Shown here piece after piece: positions 11,868 through 22,350 of a stretch of 64,000 nt of DNA (within the stretch, counting starts at the first letter, position 1; every line of letters starts with the position of its first letter). The stretch is from Apoderus coryli (lineage: Eukaryota > Arthropoda > Insecta > Coleoptera > Attelabidae). Below the pieces are notes generated by a model, which did no database searches, was not told the DNA's origin, and worked only from the letters and a program-made list of their open reading frames with translations. The translations under genes were made by a program, and so were the position numbers. Location: NCBI GenBank assembly GCA_911728435.2, contig OU452211.1, positions 4,030,001-4,094,000 on the forward strand, written 5' to 3'.

Positions 11868-13692
11868 GTATTTTATTTTCTAATTTTTGAATAAAGTAGT
11901 TAGTTTCTTACTTTAGTTTATTCGAAATAAAGAAAATAATACAATTAAGTATAATAATAATGATTATTAAAATTCGGTTTCGTTACGCAGGTCATATATA
12001 ATATATCTTTGATTATATTATACCTACCTATCTTGTCGGGAAAGTTCCATCCGATTTTTTTTTAGCACAGTTTCCTTTCGCTACATTGGACGGTGTTATA
12101 TGCCTTATTTGATAGATGGCACTGTATTTCATTAGATGCGCTGCTATAGTGCGAATGGAATAAGCTTTCCAAAAACGGTTTAGAAATATGTTTGTTTTAT
12201 ACGAGGTGCCACTAAAGTAAAGACGCTAGTACCGTAAAACATTTCTGAAATTGGAAATTTTTCCTGCCCTCCTCTATAACGAGCGCTGCTGTGAGCTTCA
12301 CACGTGAGGTTTGTAGCTCTCACTCTTCCAATGGTTTATAGTGAAAATGCAAATCTGTCCGTGAGGAGCTTTGTTGAATGAGCGTATATCAAACCTTATA
12401 CGCAACAAAAGAAATGGTGACAGCTTGCCTCAGAAATTGTTGCATCTGGAAAATGTAAACACGCACTTTCCTGATCAGGCATAGTTTTGCAGAAAACTGA
12501 GGCTCAACTGAGATTGTTCGATAAATATGATGACCGTTTTCAACCGGATCATCACTTTGAGTTCAGTGATGTGGATCGGACTGATGTTGCGTGGTACTTG
12601 AATTCTATAAAAACGAGTGCTGTCGGACCTGATTTTCGGGAGCAAATATTCTTGTACTAGGCTTCAATAATATTGTAATAAATGAAGCATTTACGTTGTT
12701 AGCAGCGTTGTTAGATCTTCTACAAACCTCATGTGCCACCTCTGTACTGTGCTACAGTCCACAGTAAAACTTCAACATCCTCCGTTTAACGCGGCTTGAA
12801 TTTCGAGTATAATTACTCCGCACTGCTTCCGATGTGAATATTGTTGTATTGCTGAAATTGGACCCTACCTGACCGATAGACTGTTCTCATTATTTCATAT
12901 GTGAAATTGTGCAAGATGTAGGTATCTGCGATTTTAGTAAGAAAAAACATAAAACGAGCCACTAAATTACTGAATATTGAGGGGGAATTAATAATGAGAA
13001 ACCTTCGTTTCCTAAATTTTGATGGATATTACTCTGTAAATTATAATAATATTTTTTGTTTTATTTAAAAAAAATAATAAACGTTTTTTGAAAAAATTGG
13101 ATATTTTTGTTTCAAATATTCCTGCACTTGCAGAGGGATTTATTGGGATCTACAGACAGTCCACATTCCAATCTGATGAAATAAATATAAGCGCAGTAAA
13201 AGTATCATCCTGCAACCGTGTCTAATATCCCAGTAAATCTCCTTGCATCTGATACAAAAACTAATAACAAAGATTGTTAGTAAGGAAAGTTATATTATAG
13301 CAATATATACGATTTTATAAAAGTTTTCCCAGTGTTTTTTAAAAGCACCACACGTTTCCTCACGTATTGCAATATATGTGATTCTCGCGCCTTACCGATA
13401 TAAAAATAATAATAGTAATACTTAAAGATGAAGAAATTAAATTGAAAAGTTTCCTTTTATAGCTATAGCTACAGCTACAGCTTTCTAAAGAACTTTTCAA
13501 GTATACGTAGGTAGATACATAGACAGCAATAATTCTGGTATATATGTATATATATTTTAGTTATATAATATATATATATATATGACATTTTCATTTTACC
13601 TGCTCTCCAAAACCAAAGACTACAGAATAAATATAGTATTTAGTAATCTTTGCCAAAACCTAAATAACAACATATTTTTTGTTACCTGTAAG
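11868..13692. other. Intergenic, TA-rich, no gene recognised
   Basis: Mostly AT-rich DNA with a TA dinucleotide microsatellite at about 13540-13585. A possible short inverted pair (GAGGTGCCAC near 12205 and its near-complement near 12735) brackets about 530 bases without recognisable transposase. Confidence 0.4.
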
Positions 13693-13694
13693 TA

Positions 13695-14678
13695 GGGGAA
13701 AGTCCCGTACATTGGGACGGCATGTACCTTGGGACAAAAGTCTTTGAGCGGCATCTATCCACCTGTGAAAAAAACACTGTGAAGGAAAAGGAACCTAACC
13801 GTGTTGGCACGAAGTTATCTATATCAATATGGCTGACAACTACAGCAGATCTTGAGTTTGTATGTTATAAAAGTAAATATTTTGTGATTAGTGTTGAGCG
13901 GTAAAATATCAAAAGAAAGTAAATTTTTTGTATTCTTTTTTCAGGTTCATAAACTGGTATACCTCTTGTTAAGAACCGCATAATTAAAATATACAGAAAG
14001 CCTGTCTCTTTCTTTAAAGCAGCATGTTTTTATAATTGTATATATTCCTGTACCTTGGGACATTTTTAGTATTATACCTTGGGACAATACTTACTATCCT
14101 ATTGTCCTAAGGTACAAAACAACATTTTTGTTGCAGATGCCGCGAAGTAAGCAAGGGATCAAAAAAAATCTAGTTGATAAAAATTCTGTGGAAGCTGCAG
14201 CTCATCTAGTAATTAATGAGCAGTGGTCTTGCTAAAAATGATGTTCGTAGAGTTTTTAGTGATCAAGATGAAGAACAATTTAAATCCTACCTTGTGCATG
14301 CTTCTGAAATGCACTATGGTTTATAAAAAAAAAATTTTAGAGTATTAGCGTTTGATTATGCCCAAGTTAACAATAAACCACATCCTGAAAAATGAGATAT
14401 AGAGGGAATGGCTGGAAAAAACTGGTACTACGAGATTGTGCGTCGCCATAAAGATGCGCTCAAGGTACATGATCAACCATGTACCTTGGGACAATATCAA
14501 AATATATATTTTTCTCTTCTAAGCTCCCGTAAATGCGTTTTACGTGCTTTAAACTTATGCTTATCTAAAGTAAAAACCATGAGACGAACACCTTGGATAA
14601 AAGAAATTTTATAGTATAAGCAACATTTTCCAAAATATGCATCTTCTCAAAAGTGTCCCAAGGTACGGGACTCTCCCC
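13695..14678 (+). mobile_element. pogo-like DNA transposon, complete ends, decayed
   Basis: A 984-bp element flanked by TA on both sides (13693-13694 and 14679-14680), as expected for Tc1/mariner/pogo insertion. The terminal inverted repeat begins GGGGAAAGTCCCGTAC and ends with its complement GTACGGGACTCTCCCC. Subterminal copies of GTACCTTGGGAC recur within the element. It encodes only the N-terminal DNA-binding part of a transposase, so it was probably mobilised in trans. Superfamily assignment rests on the encoded protein and the TA duplication. Confidence 0.8.
14137..14475 (+). pseudogene. pogo-type transposase N-terminal fragment
   Basis: Starts at an ATG just after a TTTTGTTGCAG acceptor-like site and begins MPRSKQGIKK, a typical start for pogo/jerky transposases. 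After an in-frame break it continues with EEQFKSYLVHASEMHYGL and MAGKNWYYEIVRRHKDAL, which resemble the helix-turn-helix and CENP-B-type DNA-binding region (usual form AGRDWLYGFLKRH). Several stops and frameshifts separate these pieces, and the DDE catalytic domain is absent. Confidence 0.65.
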
Positions 14679-14759
14679 TATATATGAAAAATAAAAGTCA
14701 AAAGTACACGAAAAAAGTTTAATAAAGTAGGTACTCTTTGAATTTGAAAATTATTAAAG

Positions 14760-14808
14760 ACAACCAAACATGTTTCGAAGGTACTAGCTTCATCATCAGT
14801 GGTTAAAC
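14760..14808 (-). ncRNA. Hammerhead ribozyme-like motif, fold-back left arm
   Basis: Reading the minus strand: AACCA, CTGATGA (14799-14793), an extra T, a stem II with GAAG/CTTC, GAAAC (GAAA at 14776-14773), ATGTT, then TGGTT. AACCA and TGGTT can form a five-pair stem I flanking the core, and ACATGT can form a minimal stem III. The extra nucleotide before stem II departs from the canonical core. Activity is unproven. Confidence 0.45.
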
Positions 14809-14936
14809 GTTTGAAGAATTTAATTCATAATATAATGTCTCATTTTAATTATACATTTCTCTTTGTATACTTAGACTAGGTAAGTACCTAATTAAAATAA
14901 TGTACACAATGCAAATCACTTTTCTTCAAAAGTTTA

Positions 14937-14978
14937 ACCCACTGATGATGAAGCTAGTAGCTTCGAAACATGCTTGGT
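14937..14978 (+). ncRNA. Hammerhead ribozyme-like motif, fold-back right arm
   Basis: CTGATGA at 14942-14948, one extra T, a perfect five-pair stem II (GAAGC, loop TAGTA, GCTTC), then GAAA at 14965-14968 followed by CATGCTTGG. CCA/TGG can give a short stem I. Compared with the left arm, stem III is weakened (ACATGC). Confidence 0.45.
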
Positions 14979-15189
14979 CGCCTTTAAGAATTATCAAACT
15001 CAATCAGTAGTAATTTATTGAGCTTTTTTCGTGGAGTTTTGACTTCAGTATGGACTATTTCTTTAATTTTTTTTTGTTTTTATTTCTCTGTATTACTATT
15101 TATTAATACTTTAATGGTAAGGAGTTTCTTGTGCGTGTAGGTTCATCGAAATTTCAAAATTGAAATAAAAATACTTTACTTCAAAGCTT

Positions 15190-15250
15190 TATTTTATGTC
15201 TCGACACAACGTTTCGACAACAAGGATCCGTTGTCTTCATCAGGCTTATA
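15190..15250 (-). ncRNA. Hammerhead ribozyme-like motif, isolated copy
   Basis: On the minus strand: CTGATGA (15243-15237), an extra A, a perfect six-pair stem II (GACAAC/GTTGTC), then GAAAC followed by GTTGTGTC. The catalytic core letters match the hammerhead consensus, but I find no good stem I around it, so this copy may be a relic. Confidence 0.4.
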
Positions 15251-15880
15251 TACACTATATAGACCAAGTAAAAGTCACATTTTTGAACTAAAACAAACAT
15301 ATAATGTAAAATTATTCTCTTTTTGTTGATCTATAAGCGGTAGACAAAAAAATCCTTTAGAAAACTTTTAGGAACTGAAGAGATCTACAACACAAAAATG
15401 TTTTTAATTATACAGGATAGTTCACAAATGCGCAGTAGACCGAACTTGCTTTTTCTTAATGCGACAGCCTGTATATTTTAATATAAATAGATGCCGCCCT
15501 AAAAAGAAGAAAAAGAGTTAACATGCCTAAGGTCCAGTAGTTTTTGAAATATTTGTAAATAAGGGTTAATTTTGACATAAATTTAAATGATATCAATTTT
15601 TCGTGTCAGATCCATTTGAATTTCCTCATTTTCTCAATTTTACTGGATTTTATTGACATCTGATTTGTAATTTTTGAGGGTGGTCACAATTTCTAAATTA
15701 TATTTTTATGGGGAAATATTAAATGGGCCACCCTGTAATTCTGGTGAAATGAAATTTGAGAGTCCCTTTCCCATACTTTTTATTGATATCATATTTCATG
15801 AGCTTAAGGCTAACCGTTTTTCCATAAAAAAAATATTTGAAACGAAAAAATTGTCAACAAAAATCGCAATTTTTTGTTAT
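15251..15880. other. Short repeat ends, no gene
   Basis: Contains ATACAGG near 15411, CCTGTATA near 15470 and CCACCCTGTA near 15726, which look like termini of short TACAGGG-type DNA transposons. No coding sequence recognised. Confidence 0.4.
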
Positions 15881-16600
15881 TTTTTCGCCTGCCTGCACCT
15901 AAACAGAGCTTTACCGCCCGCATATGCGGGCGGTAAATGACCAGTTAGCGCCCGCTCTTTTTAATTTTTTTTCATAGATGGTGCTTCTGTTAGATTTCCA
16001 ATAATAACGTTAACATCAGTAGTTTTCACTCACTTAACTTAATGTGCGTTCCATCTAGAGGATAAGTTGACAATTAATTGAGAAAGTTTACTTAGGAAGT
16101 CGTCTGCCATTCCGCTAAAATCATTTAATTATTTAAAATTGTCCATTATTAAATAGTAATCACTTTTTAATTATTATTGTAGTACCGAAATATACCTAAG
16201 ATTCTAAAATCAAATTTCTATAGCCTACACGCTCAGATAATAATTTGACAGTTTCTTTCTTTATTTAAAATACTCAACATTGACATGTGAGCCTGTCACA
16301 TAAGTTTATCTGATCTGAGTTTGTCAAAGGATAACCTCTATTAACATGTACGTCAAAAAATACTCCCATTAATTACTGTCAAAAACTGTCAGTTCATAAC
16401 AGTAATAATTAATTATTAAAATAAAGTTCTTTTGGTTTAATATTGTAGTATGAAGAGGCAGGCGAAAAACAGTTGTAAGCACCACTGGCGGTAAAGCCGC
16501 TGCAGCCCTTCGCTGTATAGCTGCCCTCGCTCGCTTCGCTCACTCGTGCGTCTATACAGCGGCGGGCTGCAACGAATGCTTTACCGCCCTTTATACTTAA
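15881..16600. repeat. GC-rich fold-back element with nested palindromes
   Basis: Outer 14-bp inverted pair TTTTTCGCCTGCCT (15881-15894) and AGGCAGGCGAAAAA (16456-16469). A perfect 28-bp palindrome, TTTACCGCCCGCAT and its complement, lies at 15910-15937. A larger hairpin spans 16487-16588, with GGCGGTAAAGC pairing to GCTTTACCGCC and CTGTATAG pairing to CTATACAG around a CTCGCTCGCTTCGCTCACTC loop. The CpG-rich ends stand out from the AT-rich surroundings. No coding capacity; probably a non-autonomous DNA transposon. Confidence 0.65.
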
Positions 16601-17178
16601 TATACTATAAAAACAAAAAAATTAAATTACTGCTTTATTTCAATAATTTACAAATGGAAGCTCTTAAACGTATAACGAGATCAAAGTCCTCCATTTAGTT
16701 GTCGCTCTGTTGCGGCTACAGGCAGTACGGCTCGCCAACAGTGCCGTAACAGAGAAGTCATTCTCTGGCCTGACTTACCTAAAATTAAATAGCTTTTTTG
16801 TCAAAAAAACCTTATCTAATTTAATTTTTAACCACTGCATCGTCTTCCCAAACTAAAGTCCTTTTGTATGTAGAATTGTACGTACGTTATTGCCTTAGAT
16901 TGACTTTTTGTTCTAAAAATAAATTTTACAACTAAAAACTACAATGATTTACGTACCCAATTAGTGTATGCATATAAAATTATTGTTTACATATTTTCTT
17001 TAACTAATAAAATTGTTGTTTACTTTAATATAATTTTATTATATGTAATGCAATAAAAATCATAGCTAATTCAAGTACCTACTTGCAGTGTAGAACGATA
17101 CATATGATTGTGGCTTCCGCGCGATATTCTTAAATTTTATCGAATCTTCGGTAATATAACAGTTTTCAAATTGAAGGC
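16601..17178. other. AT-rich spacer, nothing recognised
   Basis: No gene or repeat recognised apart from short AT-rich tracts. Confidence 0.4.
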
Positions 17179-17217
17179 ATGACTTATCGAAGACATAAAC
17201 GTGATGGATATAGTCAG
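17179..17217 (+). CDS. Candidate short first coding exon
   Basis: ATG at 17179 opens a 13-codon frame (MTYRRHKRDGYSQ) ending exactly at CAG/GTGAGT, a near-consensus splice donor at 17217/17218. The 80 bases upstream are richer in CpG than their neighbours, as at a promoter. No partner exon was found and the peptide is too short to identify, so this is only a candidate. Confidence 0.25.
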
Positions 17218-18181
17218 GTGAGTACACGTAGTTTTTGTTTAGATTAGTTACGTCCCTGTATAAGGTACCTACGTGTTTACTGATAATTCATCAGTTTACT
17301 CTTTTTACAGTTTTATTTTCTGTTACTATAGAAACGAGAGTTTAAAAATTATTATCATGTAATCATTTTAATGTAATATTACAATAAATTTTTCAAAAAT
17401 AAAATTTATTTAAAACCATTAATAATAATTATTGATACATCAATAATTATATTTATTAATAAGTAAACAACATCATACACAAAAATCTACAACAAATTAA
17501 AGAAAACTCAGTGGATTGGAAAAGCCCGATTAACAAATTACAGTTTTAACCACTAAATTTCTGCAATAAAAATAAATAAACTGTTGAGTAAGATTATTGT
17601 ATATTTTTTTTATTTTGACTCCTTTTCCACTATTTACGAACGCCTATGAAAGCAAATTTTTTATTGTACGTTTCATAGGCTATGTTCTATTAAAGCTCTA
17701 AATAACTAGTTTATTTTTTTAAGTTTTAACCTCTTTTCGCACGCCAATGTGACCTAATTTTTTCTGTTAATGTTAAGGTCATATTCTGTCGTTTAAGTTT
17801 AAGAACTGTACATTTTTTAACCCTTTTTTTTAACCTCATGCCTATACGCTCAATGTTTTCTAAAATTTAGTCAGCACCTAGAAATATCCTGTAGTATTTT
17901 TGGTTCCAAATTTGTTAAAAATCTGTCAAGTGAGTATTGAGTTATTGTGGATACATATTTTTCTGACCCTTGTTTAGACTTTTCTAAATTTTATGTCGCG
18001 TATTTTTACCATCAATTCAACTACTTAAAAGGCTAAATATCTATATAATTTTGACAGTCTAATTTCTTTATACTTTTTCTACTAGTATTTATGAACGCCT
18101 ATTTATACAAGTTTGTTATGCTGCCTTTTGTATTTAGGTATAATTTAAACGCCCTGGTGGTACTAATAAGTTTAATAATGA
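17218..18181. other. AT-rich spacer before the non-LTR element
   Basis: No gene recognised. Part of it could be the 5' leader of the downstream retrotransposon, whose left boundary I could not fix. Confidence 0.35.
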
Positions 18182-19219
18182 CAATTTTTTCATTGCCGTC
18201 ATATAGCTACCTATTTAAACTTCAAACTTGTAATAAAAAATCGCAAACATATATGTCCTTCTTGTTCGGACACGATAAAAAGAAGTCAATACGGCGTTCA
18301 ATGCGTGGGTCGTTGTGGCAAGTGGTACCACAGAAAATGTACGAGCATCTCCGACGAATTATTTAAATTGTTAGCTGACTCAGCGTCTTCCGTGACATGG
18401 ACCTGTGACAACTGTCTGAGCATGACCAAGGGCGAAAGTTCAAAAGGAAGAAGAAGTGTTATCTTTCCAACGACTAATGTCTCGTCCGATAGTGAGTTGG
18501 ACGCTCTTGAGCGGCAAATGCGGGTGACGGTCACGGGCCACACTGCTGCAGTCAGCCCGCGAAAGGACACATATACAATAGACGATCTTATGGCAAAACT
18601 TGTATCCATAGAGCGGGATGTATTAAAGAAATATGAAGAACAGCTGGAAATAAACAAATCGTTGAAATTGGAAATTGATAAGATTAAGCAACAACTTCAT
18701 GCTAGTGAACATCGATCTTCGACTGCTACGCTCGGCGAGTGCGAGGATGTGTTTCGAGAGTATTCCGATCGAGAATCACGCAAATGTAACCTGATGATTT
18801 TTGGACAGCCTGAAGATTTTGCTGGTGGCGCCGCTGATGGGGATAGTAGTACTGCTGTTGGTATTATTGCTAAGCTCTGTCCTGCGGTTGCGGCCTCCGA
18901 TGTCCTGGAGGTTGGCAGGGTTGGTAAGGTGCGCGGGTCACAAAATGCTACTGATCGCCCGAGGCCCTTGCGTGTGAGGATGAGGGAGCCAAGACTGGTG
19001 ACGGATGTTCTTCGTCGAGCGCCGCAGCTGAGGTCGATTGCTGAGCTGAGGAACATCGCCGTGTCCTCGGACAGAACCCCCAGACAGCTTCAGGAGTACA
19101 GAGGTGTGAGGCAGCAGCTTTTGGATCGTCGAAACGGCGGCGAAACGAATATTTATATAAAAACTATTAGAGGTGTCCCCACTATAGTGAAAGCACCGGG
19201 GGGAGCATCTTTAAACTGA
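18182..19219 (+). CDS. Retrotransposon ORF1: PHD finger, coiled coil, RNA-binding domain
   Basis: Open from 18182 to TGA at 19217-19219. A PHD-type zinc finger is encoded at about 18254-18420: CPSC, then QCVGRC, WYHRKC and WTCDNC supply the C4HC3 ligands. A coiled coil follows (about 18580-18700, rich in E, K and L), then an RRM-like region starting RKCNLMIFGQPED and ending with basic residues. ORF1 proteins of this kind bind element RNA in the ribonucleoprotein particle. No in-frame ATG precedes the PHD finger, so either the 5' end is truncated or the start was lost. Confidence 0.8.
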   Translation, partial: QFFHCRHIATYLNFKLVIKNRKHICPSCSDTIKRSQYGVQCVGRCGKWYHRKCTSISDELFKLLADSASSVTWTCDNCLSMTKGESSKGRRSVIFPTTNVSSDSELDALERQMRVTVTGHTAAVSPRKDTYTIDDLMAKLVSIERDVLKKYEEQLEINKSLKLEIDKIKQQLHASEHRSSTATLGECEDVFREYSDRESRKCNLMIFGQPEDFAGGAADGDSSTAVGIIAKLCPAVAASDVLEVGRVGKVRGSQNATDRPRPLRVRMREPRLVTDVLRRAPQLRSIAELRNIAVSSDRTPRQLQEYRGVRQQLLDRRNGGETNIYIKTIRGVPTIVKAPGGASLN

Positions 19220-19254
19220 CCGGCTTGCCTAACAGAGAGGATTTGCACCTGAAC

Positions 19255-22099
19255 ATGGTATATCAGAATGTCAGGGGCTTAAATACGAAAACACATGCCT
19301 TTTACAAGTCGACTTCTTCCTATGAGTATCATGTGGTCGGTGTCACCGAAACGTGGATTCAATCTGGTGTGCTGAACTCTGAGTTGTTTGGGGACGGCTA
19401 TGTGGTGTATCGCGCGGATAGAGACAATAGGGCCCTAAACGTTACCAGAGGTGGGGGCGTGCTGTTGGCGGTTAGGTCTGACCTACGCTCAAAATCTATT
19501 GATTTATCAAATGCACCCCCTCTCTCACCTTCAATTGACATTATCGGATGTAAGATTGACATCGATCACTTCTCATTCTGCTGTTTTTGCGTTTATGTGC
19601 AACCAAATCTTGACATTGAGGAATACATCAATCTTTTCGAATTTTTTGAACACCTGACTTGCGTTTATGGTCTACAAATATTGATTGTTGGTGACTTTAA
19701 CATTCATTTTGAGGAAGGTGTGATTTCAAATAATTTCTCACCTTTAAAATTAATTAATTAATGAGTTCATGTCTTCGTTTGAATTAAGGCAATTCAATAA
19801 CATTCGTAACTCTAATAACAGAATTCTGGATCTCGTGTTATCGAACTTTCACTGTGGCGTGGTGAGGTCTGTGCCGGCGCTAGTGGATGAGGACGGTCAT
19901 CACCCTGCCTTGCAGATCTGTTTTGATGCCAAAATACCCCCTCTTCAAAAAAACTTTACAATAAATCAGCAGAATAAACGGTATAACTATAAAAGGGCAG
20001 ACTTCCCCCGGTTATACCAACTAATTCTCGAACAGGACTGGTCGATTCTTGACTCTGTGGATGATGTGGATATCGCGGTCTCCACCTTCTATGACATCTT
20101 AAACGCAATATTTGATGTGTGCGTACCCGCTGTGAGAACTCGCTCCAGGAAGCATTCATACCCATGCTGGTATACACATGATATCATAAGTAATATTAGG
20201 ATGAAAATGCGACTTTTCAAGAAATGGAGATCCTCACGGGATTTAAACGATCTACAAGCCTTCAGACATTTAAGATCATTAATCAAAAGCCAGATCAATA
20301 ATTCATACCGAAACTATCTTGTTCATATTCAGGATTCAATAAAGACCGACCCAAAAAAACTCTGGGAGTTTGTTCATAATAAAAAAAGAAAGTCACGAAT
20401 ACCGGGCGTTGTGCATGACATTGACGATGATGAGGTTTGCGAGCCTGGAGATATAGTCAATGCTTTTGCGTCATACTTTAACAGTGTTTATGTGCCCTCC
20501 AGCCCCTATGTGCGTGGTGACTCGAGGGACGCTGCGTCTCAGATATCGGTGGGTCGGTTGGATAACAGTGACGTGCTCGCTTCGCTGAAGCGCTTGAAGC
20601 CAAGGATGACGTCGGGCCCCGACAATGTCCCAGCCTTTATTATACGAGACTGTGCTTATGCTTTTGCTCATCCTTTACAAATTCTGTTTAACAAATCACT
20701 TAATAGTAAAACATTTCCTGAAGCATGGAAATTTGCTCGCATCTGTCCTATTCATAAGTCGGCTGAAATCGATCAAATCAGAAACTATCGTCCTGTTTCC
20801 ATTTTACCCAATTTCGCTAAAGTATTTGAAACTACACTTCACAGAAAAATATTTAACCAAGTAAAGCACGACATTGACTCTAAGCAGCATGGTTTCTTCC
20901 AGGGACGATCCACAGTCACTAATCTAACGTGTTTTTTTCAGGACGTGTTTTCCGCTGTCGGTGGAGGCATGCAACTGGATGCTATCTACACCGACTTTTC
21001 GAAAGCGTTCGATAAACTTGATCACTCCCTGATACTGCAGAAGATGTGCAATGTTGGCTTTGATGAGGATCTCCTGGAGTTTTTTTATACTTATCTAACT
21101 AATCGTAAACAATTCGTTGAGTACAATGGACATAGGTCTGATTATTTCATACCCACCAGTGGTGCCCCACAGGGCAGTTGTCTTGCTCCCCTTATTTTCT
21201 CCATTTTCATTAATGACATATCGGAAGGCTTTTTGAGCAGTTACTTGATTTTTGCTGATGACTTCAAGATTTACAGGGCTGTTCGATCTCTTGCTGATTG
21301 CGAATTGTTGCAGGCTGATCTGTCGAGGCTCGAGCTGTGGTGCCATACTAACAAACTGCCTTTGAATGTAGGAAAATGCAAACTTGCTGTATTCTCCAGG
21401 TCGCAGAGCACACTTATGTTTCCCTACCGGTTATGTAATACCATTCTTGACTCGTATGAGGTCGTCAAGGATTTGGGAGTCTATGTGGACACCAACTTAC
21501 AATTTACAACACATGCACAGCACCTACTATGTGACTCTTTTCGTATGCTTGGTTTTTTGTTTCGAATAACTAAAGAATTTAACAACGTTGAGTGTCTGAC
21601 CAATTTGTTCAATGCGTTGATCAGATCTAAGCTTGAGTATGCTTCCAATATATGGTCTCCCATATATCAAGTACATATAAGACAGGTTGAGAGTGTTCAG
21701 CGTAGATTTCTCAAGTACTTAGCGTTCAAAATTGATGGACATTTTCCATCCCGCGGATATGATCATCGCATGCTCCTTGACAGATTTAACATGAACTCTT
21801 TGGCTACACGTAGATTATATGCTGGACAGGTGTTCCTCTTTAAAATAATTAATGGTATGATTGACTGTCCTCAGCTGCTGGAGCGGATTGGTTTCAGCAT
21901 TCCACGGTTTTATTCCAGAAACGCTAGGTTATTCCATATCCATACACTTCGTACCAACTATGAGTATAGGGCACCTCTATCTAGAGCATTACAAGAGTGC
22001 AATGCGCGAGGGATCAGTAGTGAGGTCGATTACTTTGACCAAACACTGCGTGGGTTTAGGGCCCAGTTGTCTCGCCTCCTATATCGCTCCGAAGATTAG
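19255..22099 (+). pseudogene. Retrotransposon ORF2: endonuclease and reverse transcriptase, frame-broken
   Basis: Starts at the ATG at 19255, 35 bases after the ORF1 stop, and reads to TAA at 19759-19761; reading resumes in the next frame to TAG at 22097-22099. The break lies in the repetitive TTAATTAATTAATG stretch and looks like a small indel. The AP-endonuclease shows VYQNVRG, VTETW, GDFNIHF and, after the break, GHHPAL. The reverse transcriptase shows YTDFSKAFDKLDH, SGAPQGSCLAPLIF and FADDFKIY with both catalytic aspartates. Apart from the frame break, the known catalytic motifs are all present. These enzymes nick the target and prime cDNA synthesis from it. Confidence 0.9.
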
Positions 22100-22317
22100 C
22101 TTACTGTGAGATCTTATTTACTATATACGCATATTCTTTTCCTAAATTAATTTCGATGTCGTTAGTTTTAACTCAATAATGTTTATGTTTGCTATCTTAG
22201 TATTGGTAACAATTTTTAGTGTTATTGTTTCTTGGATAATGTAAAGTAATTTCCTAAATATGTACAATATTTTTAAGAGTTTGCCTTGTAATTGGGTGTT
22301 AAACCTGTTAGGCAAGT

Positions 22318-22350
22318 TTAAATAAATAAATAAATAAAAAATAAATAAAA
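22318..22350 (+). repeat. Simple TAAA-repeat tail of the non-LTR element
   Basis: AAATAAATAAATAAATAA-type tandem units directly follow the ORF2 3' region, as at the 3' ends of many CR1/Jockey-type elements. Confidence 0.8.

Larger units (their letters stand above)
14693..15046. repeat. Fold-back element with two hammerhead-like cores
   Basis: Two arms of about 115 bases (14693-14808 and 14930-15046) are inverted copies with roughly 80 percent identity, beginning AAGTCAAAA and CACGAAAAAAG. Each arm carries CATGTTTCGAAG or its complement next to CATCATCAGTGG. The element starts only about 13 bases beyond the pogo element end. Confidence 0.75.
18182..22350 (+). mobile_element. Non-LTR retrotransposon, nearly full length
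   Basis: Two open frames in the usual order (ORF1 nucleic-acid-binding protein, ORF2 endonuclease plus reverse transcriptase), followed by a short 3' untranslated region and a tail of repeated TAAA units (about 22318-22350). No RNase H domain is visible. PHD-type ORF1 and this ORF2 layout resemble CR1/Jockey-group elements; clade is inference. It has one frame break in ORF2 and no ORF1 start ATG, otherwise it is well preserved and probably the youngest large insertion here. Confidence 0.9.

Noticed and set aside
12205..12745. Possible DNA transposon with GAGGTGCCAC ends
   Set aside because: Only about ten bases of imperfect inverted match, no convincing target duplication or transposase.
18298..19056. 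Minus-strand open frames across ORF1
   Set aside because: Antisense shadows of the retrotransposon ORF1.
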